DNA from: Firmicutes bacterium UBA4845
GTDB lineage: Bacteria; Bacillota; Clostridia; Tissierellales; Sedimentibacteraceae
Length of the DNA stretch: 39,928 nucleotides
Direction: 5' to 3'
NCBI GenBank assembly: GCA_002399975.1
Contig: DHER01000080.1
Span: 1-39,928 of the forward strand
The notes under the pieces are model-generated. The model was not told the DNA's origin. It ran no database searches and worked only from the letters and a program-made list of their open reading frames with translations. Positions 22,478 to 29,756 of the stretch are shown in pieces (positions within the stretch are counted from its first letter, which is position 1; every line of letters starts with the position of its first letter). Made by a program: the position numbers and the translations under genes.

Positions 22478-23734
22478 TTATTTTGTATTAATGTTTATGA
22501 ATTCTGCTTTTATTTTTGAATACATTATTTTCTGGCTGCTGTAAAGGCTGTAGTAGCCTGAAAGCACGTAGCTTACGCTGCAGGAGATTGCAAACAGCAA
22601 AATTCCTTTTGAGCCAAACAACTCAATACTTAGTATTATTGAGGCAACAGGGCAATTAACAACACCGCAGAAAAGAGAAATAAGGCCGATAGCTGCAGAA
22701 AACCCCGGGTCCATTCCCAGAAGCCCTCCTATTAAACAACCAAAAGTTGAACCAATGAAAAAAGTTGGAATAATTTCACCTCCTTTAAATCCTGCTCCAA
22801 TTGTTATTGCGGTGAAAATTATTTTTAATAAAAAAGCTTCTGGTTTTGTAGTTCCGTTGATGGCATTTTCGATTATGTCCATTCCTGCGCCGTTATAATC
22901 CCTTGTGCCGAGAGTAAAGGTAAGTACAACAACTACCAAGCCTCCTAAAAAACCTCTTAAATAATCATTTTTAATTTTATGTTTCATATAATACTCTGTT
23001 TTGTGAATAGCAATGCAGAATACAATACTTAGTCCTGCACACATGGCTGCAAGTATCGTTGCTAGAGCCATTGTTCTGAAAGAAGTTTCAGGTATGAAAT
23101 TTAATGTATAGTGTATAGGTCCAATACCTAAATAAGCTGAAATCGTGTATGCAATTAATGAAGAAAATAGGCATGGAACTAAGCTTGAATAATAAATTAC
23201 TCCTACGCTTATTACTTCCATTGAGAAAATCGTTGCTGTTAATGGCGTTCCGAACAAGGCGGAAAATACACTGCTCATGCCGCACAGAATAATAAGATGC
23301 ATGTCTTTTTCATCGAGATTAAATATTTTGCCTGTAAAGGAGCCAATGCTGCCTCCAAGTTGCAGAGCCGCCCCTTCTCTTCCTGCTGAGCCACCAAATA
23401 AGTGTGTTATTACGGTACTTATAAATATTAAAGGTGTCAGCCTTATAGGAACATTGCCATTTGTTCTTATTGAATCTATTATTTGATTGGTACCTGTGGA
23501 GTCGTTCATTTTAAACAATTTATAGAGTATTGCTATGGCAATTCCTCCTGCAGGTAAAAACAAGATAATCCAGTCGTTCATAAGCCTGAATTCTGTTGCC
23601 TTGTCAACGCTTAAATGAAACAATGTTCCGGTTATTCCGCCTGTAAAGCCTGTAATGTCGGCAAGAATAATCCATTTAAAAAAAGTTTCAATATAATTTT
23701 TTATTGAGTCATCTTTTACATTTAATGATTTCAA
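22478..23734 (-). CDS. CLC-family anion channel/antiporter (possible fluoride subtype)
   Basis: This 418-residue protein has about ten to twelve hydrophobic segments and the CLC motif GGSAGREGAALQLGGSIG (centre near residue 115). In chloride-type CLCs the motif is GREGP and a GSGIP loop carries an anion-binding serine. Here the first loop reads STGTNQIID and the second GREGA, which resembles the CLC-F fluoride/proton antiporters (GREGT-type). The later GGEIIPTFFIGS stretch corresponds to GxFxP. Ion choice is therefore uncertain and the fluoride subtype is an inference. No regulatory domain follows. The start is a TTG with AGGAG seven bases upstream. No fluoride riboswitch was seen ahead of it. 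Confidence 0.85.
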   Translation of the reverse strand: MKSLNVKDDSIKNYIETFFKWIILADITGFTGGITGTLFHLSVDKATEFRLMNDWIILFLPAGGIAIAILYKLFKMNDSTGTNQIIDSIRTNGNVPIRLTPLIFISTVITHLFGGSAGREGAALQLGGSIGSFTGKIFNLDEKDMHLIILCGMSSVFSALFGTPLTATIFSMEVISVGVIYYSSLVPCLFSSLIAYTISAYLGIGPIHYTLNFIPETSFRTMALATILAAMCAGLSIVFCIAIHKTEYYMKHKIKNDYLRGFLGGLVVVVLTFTLGTRDYNGAGMDIIENAINGTTKPEAFLLKIIFTAITIGAGFKGGEIIPTFFIGSTFGCLIGGLLGMDPGFSAAIGLISLFCGVVNCPVASIILSIELFGSKGILLFAISCSVSYVLSGYYSLYSSQKIMYSKIKAEFININTK

Positions 23735-23772
23735 TTTTCGCTCCTATTAAATGGATATTTTATTGTAGATTT

Positions 23773-23800
23773 ATTTTACCACAATAATAAACTTTGTCAA
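23773..23800 (-). promoter_or_regulatory. Promoter for the CLC gene
   Basis: On the minus strand a perfect TTGACA (23800-23795), a 16-nt spacer and TAAAAT (23778-23773) precede the gene by about 40 bp. Confidence 0.6.
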
Positions 23801-23862
23801 AAATATCATTTTAATATTCTAATAAAATCTTAATTAATTGCTAAAGTGCAACTAAGTAATTA

Positions 23863-23880
23863 ATGGTATATTGATACCAT
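23863..23880. promoter_or_regulatory. 18-bp palindrome upstream of the DUF4342-like gene
   Basis: ATGGTAT-ATTG-ATACCAT is a perfect 7-bp inverted repeat with a 4-nt centre, 29 bp before the start codon. It is placed where a repressor site or short 5' hairpin could control the gene. Confidence 0.5.
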
Positions 23881-23908
23881 AAAGAGTAAAATAATAATGG
23901 AGGTAAAA

Positions 23909-24412
23909 ATGAAAGTTACTTTAGAACAAATTGATGAGCTGAGAAATAGGGTAAATGTCAGTTATGAGGAAGCAAAACGAACATTGGAAAAAAATGATGG
24001 GGATTTGATTAAGTCAATAATTGAGCTTGAAAAGAAAAAAGGGAGAAAGGATGAATATAAAGGGAGTTTTACAAATTTCACAAATAAACTTTTGGCTTTA
24101 AAAATATCTGTAAAAAGCAAGGAAGGAAACACATTGTTGAATGTGCCTATAGTTCTTGTTCTGCTCGTATTCATAATGGCATTTTGGGCAGTAATTTTCC
24201 TATTTGTTTTAGCATTTCTTACATCATGCAAAATTAAAGTATACAAAGATAAAAATTCTACTGATATTAATAGTTTAACAAAAAATATGAAAGAAACCGT
24301 GGATAAAATAAGAGTAAAATCAGAAGAAATAATAAAAGATGATGAAAAATTCGATAAAAATGATAAGCCTGATAAAGATGAATCCAACGAAAATGAAATA
24401 ATCATCGAATGA
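23909..24412 (+). CDS. Small membrane protein with N-terminal UBA-like domain (DUF4342-like)
   Basis: The 167-residue product has three parts. Residues 1-45 form a UBA/EF-Ts-N-like helical bundle (VTLEQIDELRNRVNVSYEEA, then KNDGDLIKSIIELEKK). Residues about 50-105 hold a basic stretch and a long membrane helix (VPIVLVLLVFIMAFWAVIFL). The tail from 115 on is charged, with many Asp and Lys (KNDKPDKDESNEN). This layout fits DUF4342, a family of unknown function. I chose the ATG at 23909, four bases after TGGAGGT; an upstream in-frame ATG at 23897 lies within the ribosome binding site. It precedes a two-component system but has a separate promoter region. Confidence 0.7.
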   Translation: MKVTLEQIDELRNRVNVSYEEAKRTLEKNDGDLIKSIIELEKKKGRKDEYKGSFTNFTNKLLALKISVKSKEGNTLLNVPIVLVLLVFIMAFWAVIFLFVLAFLTSCKIKVYKDKNSTDINSLTKNMKETVDKIRVKSEEIIKDDEKFDKNDKPDKDESNENEIIIE

Positions 24413-24448
24413 CAAATTCAACTTCTTGCTGTATAGGATATGTTTCAT

Positions 24449-24484
24449 GGCAACAGTCTGGTGTCTTTATGCTTTTCTGTTGCC
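24449..24484 (+). terminator. Hairpin after the DUF4342-like gene
   Basis: GGCAACAG (24449-24456) and CTGTTGCC (24477-24484) are perfect reverse complements around a 20-nt loop, just upstream of the next promoter. Only a short TT follows, so it is a weak terminator or another structure. Confidence 0.4.
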
Positions 24485-24513
24485 TTGATATCTGTACTCA
24501 TTAATAGTATAAT
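24485..24513 (+). promoter_or_regulatory. Promoter for the two-component operon
   Basis: TTGATA (24485-24490), a 17-nt spacer and a perfect TATAAT (24508-24513) lie about 65 bp before the response-regulator gene. Confidence 0.7.
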
Positions 24514-24579
24514 AATAAAAATTCCGCATTTGACCAAAGTAATATTTCCAGAGATTCTGGGATAAAAAAGAGGGCAGTT

Positions 24580-25266
24580 ATGGACAAGAAAAAGATTTTA
24601 ATTGTAGAGGATGAGCAGAAAATAGCCAGATTTTTAGAGCTTGAGTTACAATATGAGGGGTACCGAGTAGACATAGCAGGTAACGGCAGGGATGGTTTTG
24701 AAAAGGGCAAGAAAAAAGATATTGATTTGATTATATTGGACTTAATGCTTCCGGGTTTAAGTGGAATAGAAGTTTGCAGAAGGTTGAGACATATTTCGGA
24801 TGTTCCTATAATAATGCTTACTGCAAAGGATGATATTTCCGATAAAATAACCGGTCTGGACATAGGGGCTGACGATTATATGACCAAACCATTTGCTGTT
24901 GAAGAGTTGCTGGCAAGAATAAGAGTACTTTTAAAAAGAGTTCAGAACAATAAAGAAAAACAAAGCTTGCCTGTTTTGCAAATAGGCAAGTTAGTACTTT
25001 CAAAAAATGATTACAAAGTTGAATATGACAGTGAAAACATTGAACTGACAAAAAAAGAATTTGAGCTTTTGAAATTTATGATGATTAATAAAAACATTGT
25101 TTTGACCAGAGATAAGATACTTGACAATGTTTGGAGTTATGATTATTTTGGGGATACTAACATAGTAGATGTATATATAAGTTATCTGAGAAGTAAAATC
25201 GATCAAAAATATAATGTAAACATTATTGAAACTGTAAGGGGAGTAGGCTATATAATACGCAACTAA
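24580..25266 (+). CDS. OmpR/PhoB-family response regulator
   Basis: The 228-residue regulator has a receiver domain (1-118) with acidic pair Glu10/Asp11, phospho-acceptor Asp54 in LDLMLPG, LTAKDD and MTKPFA. A winged-helix DNA-binding domain follows (about 132-226), with ELTKKEFELLKFMM, TRDKILDNVWSYD and ETVRGVGYIIRN. It would be phosphorylated by the kinase encoded six bases downstream and bind promoter DNA. The target genes are unknown. The sequence resembles the ArlR/CssR-like branch in Firmicutes. Confidence 0.93.
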   Translation: MDKKKILIVEDEQKIARFLELELQYEGYRVDIAGNGRDGFEKGKKKDIDLIILDLMLPGLSGIEVCRRLRHISDVPIIMLTAKDDISDKITGLDIGADDYMTKPFAVEELLARIRVLLKRVQNNKEKQSLPVLQIGKLVLSKNDYKVEYDSENIELTKKEFELLKFMMINKNIVLTRDKILDNVWSYDYFGDTNIVDVYISYLRSKIDQKYNVNIIETVRGVGYIIRN

Positions 25267-25272
25267 GGGACT

Positions 25273-26676
25273 ATGATTAAATTATTATTGAAAGCATTGT
25301 TCAAAATATTTCTATATCCTTTTAAATTATTATACAGAATAATTGTAAGCCTTTCAAAGAGGCTTAAATTTTCTATTGCCTTTAAAATATCTACATCTTA
25401 TTTTTTTATATATCTCATTATCATATTGATAGTTGCCTTTACCACATCAGCAGGATGTTTGACATTAGAACTTAATAAACTTAGGAGTGAAGTGATAGAT
25501 AAGGATGTTGATAGAATTGCTCTGGAGTTTCCGGAAATTAACATGGATGATAATAACGGAATAAGTTCAGTTGAAATATACAACAGCAGCTTAAATTCAA
25601 TTTATCCTTTGAATAATCGTAAGAGATACTCGGATAATGTAATTGTAATCATTGAAAAATTGGCTTATAATAAAGAATATATTTATTCGTCAAACTTTTA
25701 TAAAGATAATATGCAATATTATTTAAACATAACGTATGATGTAGGAGAAATAATTGACGATGTTAAAAAAATATCTTTTATGGTAATGCTTTCAGGAATA
25801 GCCGGTGTTTTAATATTTGTTCCTGTTGTTTCAAGGACCAGTTACAAGATGATCGGGCCTATTAAAAATATGACTGAGATAACAAGGACAATTACTGTAA
25901 ACAACATAAATACCAGGCTTGATATAAAGGGGACTCAAGATGAGTTAAAGGAGCTGTCCCAAACATTCAACGAAATGATGGACAGAATTGAGGAAGGCTA
26001 TAAATCGCAGCAACAATTTGTTTCAGATGCGTCTCATGAACTGAGAACACCTATTGCAGTAATTAAGGGATATGTGAACATGCTTGACAGATGGGGCAAA
26101 AATGACAAGGCCGTTCTTGAGGAGTCAATATCCGCCATTAAAAATGAGGCGGAAAATATGCAGGACCTGGTTGAAAAACTTTTATTCATAGCCAGAAGCG
26201 ACAAGGGTACACTTATATTCACGAAAGAGGATTTTAAAATCAGTGCAATATTGAATGAAATCGAAAAAGAAACAAAGATGATTGATACTAAGCACAAGCT
26301 TTATTTTCAATTTTATAATGACGTCAATATTTATGCTGATAGAAAGAGGATTAAACAAGCTGCAAGAATCCTTATTGATAATGCCATAAAGTTCACTCCA
26401 CCTGGTGGATACATTATGGTTTCGGGTTTTATTGAGAGTGACTATTATATTATAAGGGTTGAAGATAGCGGAATAGGAATTGAAAAGAAGGATCTTGAAA
26501 AAATATTTAACAGGCTTTATAGGGCGGAGCATTCAAGAAGTAGGGAAATAGGTGGTTACGGCCTTGGCCTTTCAATAGCAAAAATCATAGTATTGGGGCA
26601 CAAGGGAAAGATCAGAGTAAAAAGTACTGTAGGCAAAGGCACACAGTTTTCAATGATGTTTCCTTATTTAAATTAG
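25273..26676 (+). CDS. Membrane sensor histidine kinase
   Basis: The 467-residue kinase has a basic amphipathic N-terminus, two membrane helices (about 35-60 and 165-187) enclosing an external sensor region of about 105 residues, a HAMP domain (about 188-240), a dimerisation/phospho-acceptor domain with FVSDASHELRTP (His255), and an ATPase domain with DNAIKFTPPGG, EDSGIGIE and GGYGLGLSIAK. The sensor region is not recognised. It is co-transcribed with the response regulator, and the ATG follows AAGGGA. Confidence 0.93.
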   Translation: MIKLLLKALFKIFLYPFKLLYRIIVSLSKRLKFSIAFKISTSYFFIYLIIILIVAFTTSAGCLTLELNKLRSEVIDKDVDRIALEFPEINMDDNNGISSVEIYNSSLNSIYPLNNRKRYSDNVIVIIEKLAYNKEYIYSSNFYKDNMQYYLNITYDVGEIIDDVKKISFMVMLSGIAGVLIFVPVVSRTSYKMIGPIKNMTEITRTITVNNINTRLDIKGTQDELKELSQTFNEMMDRIEEGYKSQQQFVSDASHELRTPIAVIKGYVNMLDRWGKNDKAVLEESISAIKNEAENMQDLVEKLLFIARSDKGTLIFTKEDFKISAILNEIEKETKMIDTKHKLYFQFYNDVNIYADRKRIKQAARILIDNAIKFTPPGGYIMVSGFIESDYYIIRVEDSGIGIEKKDLEKIFNRLYRAEHSRSREIGGYGLGLSIAKIIVLGHKGKIRVKSTVGKGTQFSMMFPYLN

Positions 26677-26727
26677 TAAAAGTACGAAAATAAATTAATA
26701 ATCGACAAATAATAACAAAACAAGTCA

Positions 26728-26756
26728 AGGAAAAGTCATATGATTAATTGTATAAT
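26728..26756 (+). promoter_or_regulatory. Candidate sigma-H-type promoter and inverted repeat for spoIIA
   Basis: AGGAAAA at 26728-26734 resembles a sigma-H -35 element, and a GTATAAT at 26750-26756 lies 15 nt downstream. The -10 does not match GAAT well. An inverted repeat (AATTGTA at 26746-26752 and TACAATT at 26763-26769) overlaps it. SpoIIA operons are sigma-H dependent in Bacillus, which is the main reason for the call. Confidence 0.35.
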
Positions 26757-26791
26757 AGCTTGTACAATTAATTAGAAAGGATTTGAGAAAA

Positions 26792-27097
26792 GTGAATTTA
26801 GAATTTATCGAATCTGGACAAGTCTTAAAAATCAAACTCAAAGGTGAATTGGACCATCACAGTGCGGATGAATCGAAAGTACTTATTGATAAAAAAATAA
26901 GTGAGGGTAAATTCAATAAAATGGTTATAGACTTTAAGGGCCTTGATTTCATTGACAGTTCAGGCATAGGATTTGTTATAGGACGCTACAAGGTAATAAG
27001 AAAACATGGTGGATCTATTGTAATTGTCAACGCCAACAAGAAAGTAAAGAAAATTCTTGATATGAGTGGAATAGGAAAAATAATTGAAATTAAATAG
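26792..27097 (+). CDS. spoIIAA: Anti-sigma F factor antagonist SpoIIAA
   Basis: SpoIIAA releases sigma F from SpoIIAB in the forespore when it is not phosphorylated. The 101-residue STAS protein has LKGELDHHSAD and LDFIDSSGIGFVIGRYK, in which Ser57 matches the phosphorylated Ser58 of Bacillus subtilis. I prefer the GTG at 26792, ten bases after AAAGGA, since it starts MNLEF like other SpoIIAA proteins. A TTG at 26783 is only one to two bases from the ribosome binding site. SpoIIAB follows after ten bases. Confidence 0.9.
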   Translation: MNLEFIESGQVLKIKLKGELDHHSADESKVLIDKKISEGKFNKMVIDFKGLDFIDSSGIGFVIGRYKVIRKHGGSIVIVNANKKVKKILDMSGIGKIIEIK

Positions 27098-27107
27098 GGG
27101 GGTAAAA

Positions 27108-27533
27108 ATGCAAAATAATTATGTGATTTTTAAAATACCAAGTTTATCGGTAAACGAATCTTTTGCCAGAGCAGCTGTTGCGGCATTCTGTTCCATTTTG
27201 AATCCTACTATCAGTGAAATAAACGATATCAAGACTGCCGTGTCTGAAGCTGTTACAAATGCAGTTATTCACGGTTATGAAAATAATGTTGGCGAAATAG
27301 AGATTTCATGCAAGATCAAGGGTCAGACTATTGAAGTAATAGTTGAAGATTTTGGATGCGGGATATTGGATGTTGAGAAAGCCAAAGAGCCTCTTTTTAC
27401 AACTAAGCCGGAATTAGAACGTTCAGGAATGGGCTTTGCTGTTATGGAGTCGTACATGGATGATGTTGTGGTTTTATCGGAAAAGGATGTTGGAACAAAA
27501 GTTATAATGCGAAAAAAAATTAGTGAAAAATAA
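27108..27533 (+). CDS. spoIIAB: Anti-sigma F factor SpoIIAB (kinase)
   Basis: SpoIIAB binds sigma F and phosphorylates SpoIIAA. The 141-residue GHKL-fold protein is close to the Bacillus sequence in NESFARAAVAAF, the N-box EAVTNAVIHGYE, DFGCGI, PLFTTKPELERSGMGFAVM and SYMDDV. The PLFTTKPELERSGMGF run sets it apart from RsbW. The ATG at 27108 follows a GGGGGG-type ribosome binding site, with the frame open further upstream. The expected sigF gene is not downstream; a terminator at 27670 ends the transcript instead. Confidence 0.93.
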   Translation: MQNNYVIFKIPSLSVNESFARAAVAAFCSILNPTISEINDIKTAVSEAVTNAVIHGYENNVGEIEISCKIKGQTIEVIVEDFGCGILDVEKAKEPLFTTKPELERSGMGFAVMESYMDDVVVLSEKDVGTKVIMRKKISEK

Positions 27534-27669
27534 AATGTACTGTTTCTTACTATTAGTTTACAGGTGTAAAAATTTTATTCCTATGGTAAAATATTGTAAA
27601 GAAAAAACAGATACTAATGGAAATGAGAAAATAATAAAATAAATTTTAAAAATTTACAGTAAATAATAA

Positions 27670-27696
27670 AAAAGGCACTTATAGTGCTTTTTTTTT
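27670..27696 (+). terminator. Terminator after spoIIAB
   Basis: GGCACT-TAT-AGTGC with flanking A-run and nine T residues is a good rho-independent terminator. It lies in the 210-base region where sigF is normally found; no other gene is seen there. Confidence 0.8.
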
Positions 27697-27743
27697 AGTA
27701 TTCAAATTTTTTTTTTGCAAATAATACTTATGAGGTGATTTTT

Positions 27744-27863
27744 ATGAAAAAAAAGATTTTTATGTTGGTTGTAATATTATTAGTAAGCATTACGGCCATT
27801 TATTTAGGCGGTGGCATAGACAAATCATTAAAAAAAATACCAGAAAGTGCAGTACTGTTGTAG
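27744..27863 (+). CDS. 39-residue putative membrane protein upstream of spoVAC
   Basis: The frame starts with ATG nine bases after TGAGGTG and encodes 39 residues: a short basic start (MKKK), a single hydrophobic helix (IFMLVVILLVSITAIYLGGG) and a polar end (IDKSLKKIPESAVLL). Its stop codon TAG is part of the ribosome binding site (TAGGGGG) of spoVAC, which starts ten bases later, so the two are probably coupled. I do not recognise it. It might be a secreted or anchored small protein of the spore membrane, or a decayed first gene of the spoVA operon. Confidence 0.6.
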   Translation: MKKKIFMLVVILLVSITAIYLGGGIDKSLKKIPESAVLL

Positions 27864-27873
27864 GGGGAAATAA

Positions 27874-28314
27874 ATGAAATATGATAAAGAAAACTATAAA
27901 CAGGTTGTAGATGAATATACTCCTAAAAACAAAATACTGAAAAACTGCGTATGGGCATTTATATTCGGAGGAATCATCTGCCTGTTGGGAGAAATTATTA
28001 AAAATATATTTGTATCAGGGTTTAATATACCTGAGAATGATGCTGGTCCTATGAGTTCGGTGGTGCTTATAGCATTAAGTGCATTGTTTACAGGTCTTGG
28101 ATGGTACGATAAATTGGGTAAGGTTGGAGGAGCAGGAACGGTTGTTCCAATTACCGGTTTTGCAAATTCAGTTGTATCTCCGGCTCTTGAATACAAAAGA
28201 GAAGGACTTGTATTGGGAACTGCTGCTAATATTTTCAAGTTGGCAGGCCCAGTTCTTGTTTACGGATATTTATCCGCATTTATTGTTGGAATATTAAGTC
28301 TTATATTTGGCTGA
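27874..28314 (+). CDS. spoVAC: Stage V sporulation protein AC
   Basis: SpoVAC is a membrane protein of the spore inner membrane and part of the SpoVA channel that moves dipicolinic acid into the spore and out at germination; in Bacillus it acts as a mechanosensitive channel. The 146-residue protein has four membrane helices and family marks YTPKNKILKNCVWAFIFGG, GLGWYDKLGKVGGAGTVVPI, TGFANSVVSPALEYKREG and GTAANIFKLAGPVLVYG. It is first of the minimal clostridial set spoVAC-D-E. Confidence 0.94.
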   Translation: MKYDKENYKQVVDEYTPKNKILKNCVWAFIFGGIICLLGEIIKNIFVSGFNIPENDAGPMSSVVLIALSALFTGLGWYDKLGKVGGAGTVVPITGFANSVVSPALEYKREGLVLGTAANIFKLAGPVLVYGYLSAFIVGILSLIFG

Positions 28315-28344
28315 GAACAAATATTTTATTAAGGAGAGTTAAAA

Positions 28345-29340
28345 TTGAAAAAGGTTGGAAAACAAACATTTAACATAAAGGGTGATGTATTTATAAATGA
28401 CATATTTACTATTGTGGGCAAGAAAGAAGGTGAAGGTCCGCTAAAAGATAATTTTGACTTGATTGTGGAAGACGATTTGTGGGGAGAAGATACCTGGGAA
28501 AAATGTGAATTAAAATTTCAAAAAGAGGCAGTTAAACATTTAATGGACAGAAATGGCTTAAGTAAAGATGGAATTGACCTGTTAATTTCCGGTGACTTGC
28601 TAAATCAGATAGCATCTTCATCTTTTGCAGCAAGAGACTTGCAGCTTCCATATGTGGGCGTTTATGGCGCATGTTCCACAATGGCACTTACATTGGGCCT
28701 GGGCGCACTTATTATTGATGGAGGATTTGCCGACAATATAATGTGTGTAACATCAAGCCATTTTTGCAGTGCAGAAAGGCAGTACAGACTTCCTCTTGAG
28801 ATGGGAGGACAAAGGCATATGTCTGCCCAGTGGACTGTAACGGGCTCAGCTGCTGTGTGGCTGTCAAAGTCCGGACAGGGCCCCAGAATCAAAAATGTTA
28901 CATTTGGAAAGATTACTGACTTGGGTGTAAAAGATGCGAACAATATGGGAGCTGCCATGGCACCTGCTGCATATGATTCTTTAAAACAGCATATGGATGA
29001 TACCGGTATTGACTACGACCTAATAGTTACGGGGGATTTGGGAACAGTTGGAAAATCAATTGTAAATAAGATGTTTAATGAAAACGGAAAAAGCATTGAA
29101 GATAAATATGATGACTGTGGTACAATTATTTATGACATTGAAAAACAGGATGTTCATGCAGGGGGCAGCGGATGTGGTTGTTCTGCTACTGTACTGGGAG
29201 CATTTTTATATAAAAAACTTTTAAATAATGAAATAAATAAACTTTTGTTTACTTCTACAGGAGCACTTCATTCTCCTACAGCTACTTTGCAGGGCGAAAG
29301 CATACCAGGAATTGCTCACTGCATAGGAATTGAAATGTGA
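28345..29340 (+). CDS. spoVAD: Stage V sporulation protein AD
   Basis: SpoVAD is the soluble partner that binds dipicolinic acid on the spore membrane. The 331-residue thiolase-fold protein shows DLLISGDLLNQI, YVGVYGACSTM, ALTLGLGALIIDGG, SSHFCSAERQYRLPLEMGGQ, AHPTATLQGESIPG-like LHSPTATLQGESIPGIAH, and GGSGCGCSA. Length is normal (about 335). The start is a TTG at 28345 behind AAGGAGAG. Its end is followed by a GGAGG that serves spoVAE. Confidence 0.94.
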   Translation: MKKVGKQTFNIKGDVFINDIFTIVGKKEGEGPLKDNFDLIVEDDLWGEDTWEKCELKFQKEAVKHLMDRNGLSKDGIDLLISGDLLNQIASSSFAARDLQLPYVGVYGACSTMALTLGLGALIIDGGFADNIMCVTSSHFCSAERQYRLPLEMGGQRHMSAQWTVTGSAAVWLSKSGQGPRIKNVTFGKITDLGVKDANNMGAAMAPAAYDSLKQHMDDTGIDYDLIVTGDLGTVGKSIVNKMFNENGKSIEDKYDDCGTIIYDIEKQDVHAGGSGCGCSATVLGAFLYKKLLNNEINKLLFTSTGALHSPTATLQGESIPGIAHCIGIEM

Positions 29341-29350
29341 GGAGGTATAT

Positions 29351-29707
29351 ATGAATTATGTAATGAGTTTTATAGTTGGGGGAATTATTTGTGTTATAGG
29401 ACAGATAATAATTGATACTTTTAAAAAGAATAATGCATACTTGCTTGTCTTATTTGTAGTTGTTGGAACTTTTTTAGGATATTTCGGTTTATATGATAAG
29501 ATAATTGAAATAGGTTATTCTGGTGCTACAGTGCCTCTTTTGGGGTTTGGCCATACTCTTGCGGAAGGTGCGGTTGAAGAAGCGGCTTCTAAAGGTTTTA
29601 TAGGTGCGTTGAGCGGAGGAGTGGTAAAAACAGCTCCTGGAGTTGCCGCTGCGCTGTTGTTTGGCTACATAACAGCAGTAATTTTTAATCCCAAAGGAGA
29701 TAAGTAA
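29351..29707 (+). CDS. spoVAE: Stage V sporulation protein AE
   Basis: SpoVAE is a small membrane protein of the SpoVA channel. The 118-residue product has about three to four membrane helices and the family pattern FIVGGIICVIGQIIID, LGYFGLYDKIIEIGYSGATV, PLLGFGHTLAEGAV and KGFIGALSGGVVKTAPGVAAA. It is of the SpoVAEb type, related to SpoVAC. The ATG at 29351 lies five bases after GGAGG; the frame is open upstream into spoVAD. A bidirectional terminator follows. Confidence 0.93.
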   Translation: MNYVMSFIVGGIICVIGQIIIDTFKKNNAYLLVLFVVVGTFLGYFGLYDKIIEIGYSGATVPLLGFGHTLAEGAVEEAASKGFIGALSGGVVKTAPGVAAALLFGYITAVIFNPKGDK

Positions 29708-29749
29708 AAAACCGGGGAAAGACTTTTATTTAGAGTCTCCCCCGGTTTT
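29708..29749. terminator. Bidirectional terminator between spoVAE and the PBP gene
   Basis: AAAACCGGGG (29708-29717) and CCCCGGTTTT (29740-29749) form a 10-bp stem, extended by AGACT/AGTCT. With A- and T-runs on both ends it can stop transcripts from both convergent genes. Confidence 0.9.
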
Positions 29750-29756
29750 ACTATTT

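Noticed and set aside
23735..23897. Fluoride riboswitch ahead of the CLC gene
   Set aside because: The space holds a promoter and a leader of about 30 nt, with none of the conserved crcB-motif blocks.
27606..27620. Sigma-G-like -10 box (GATACTA) upstream of the spoVA genes
   Set aside because: No matching -35 box at the right distance, and a strong terminator at 27670 would block the transcript before spoVAC.
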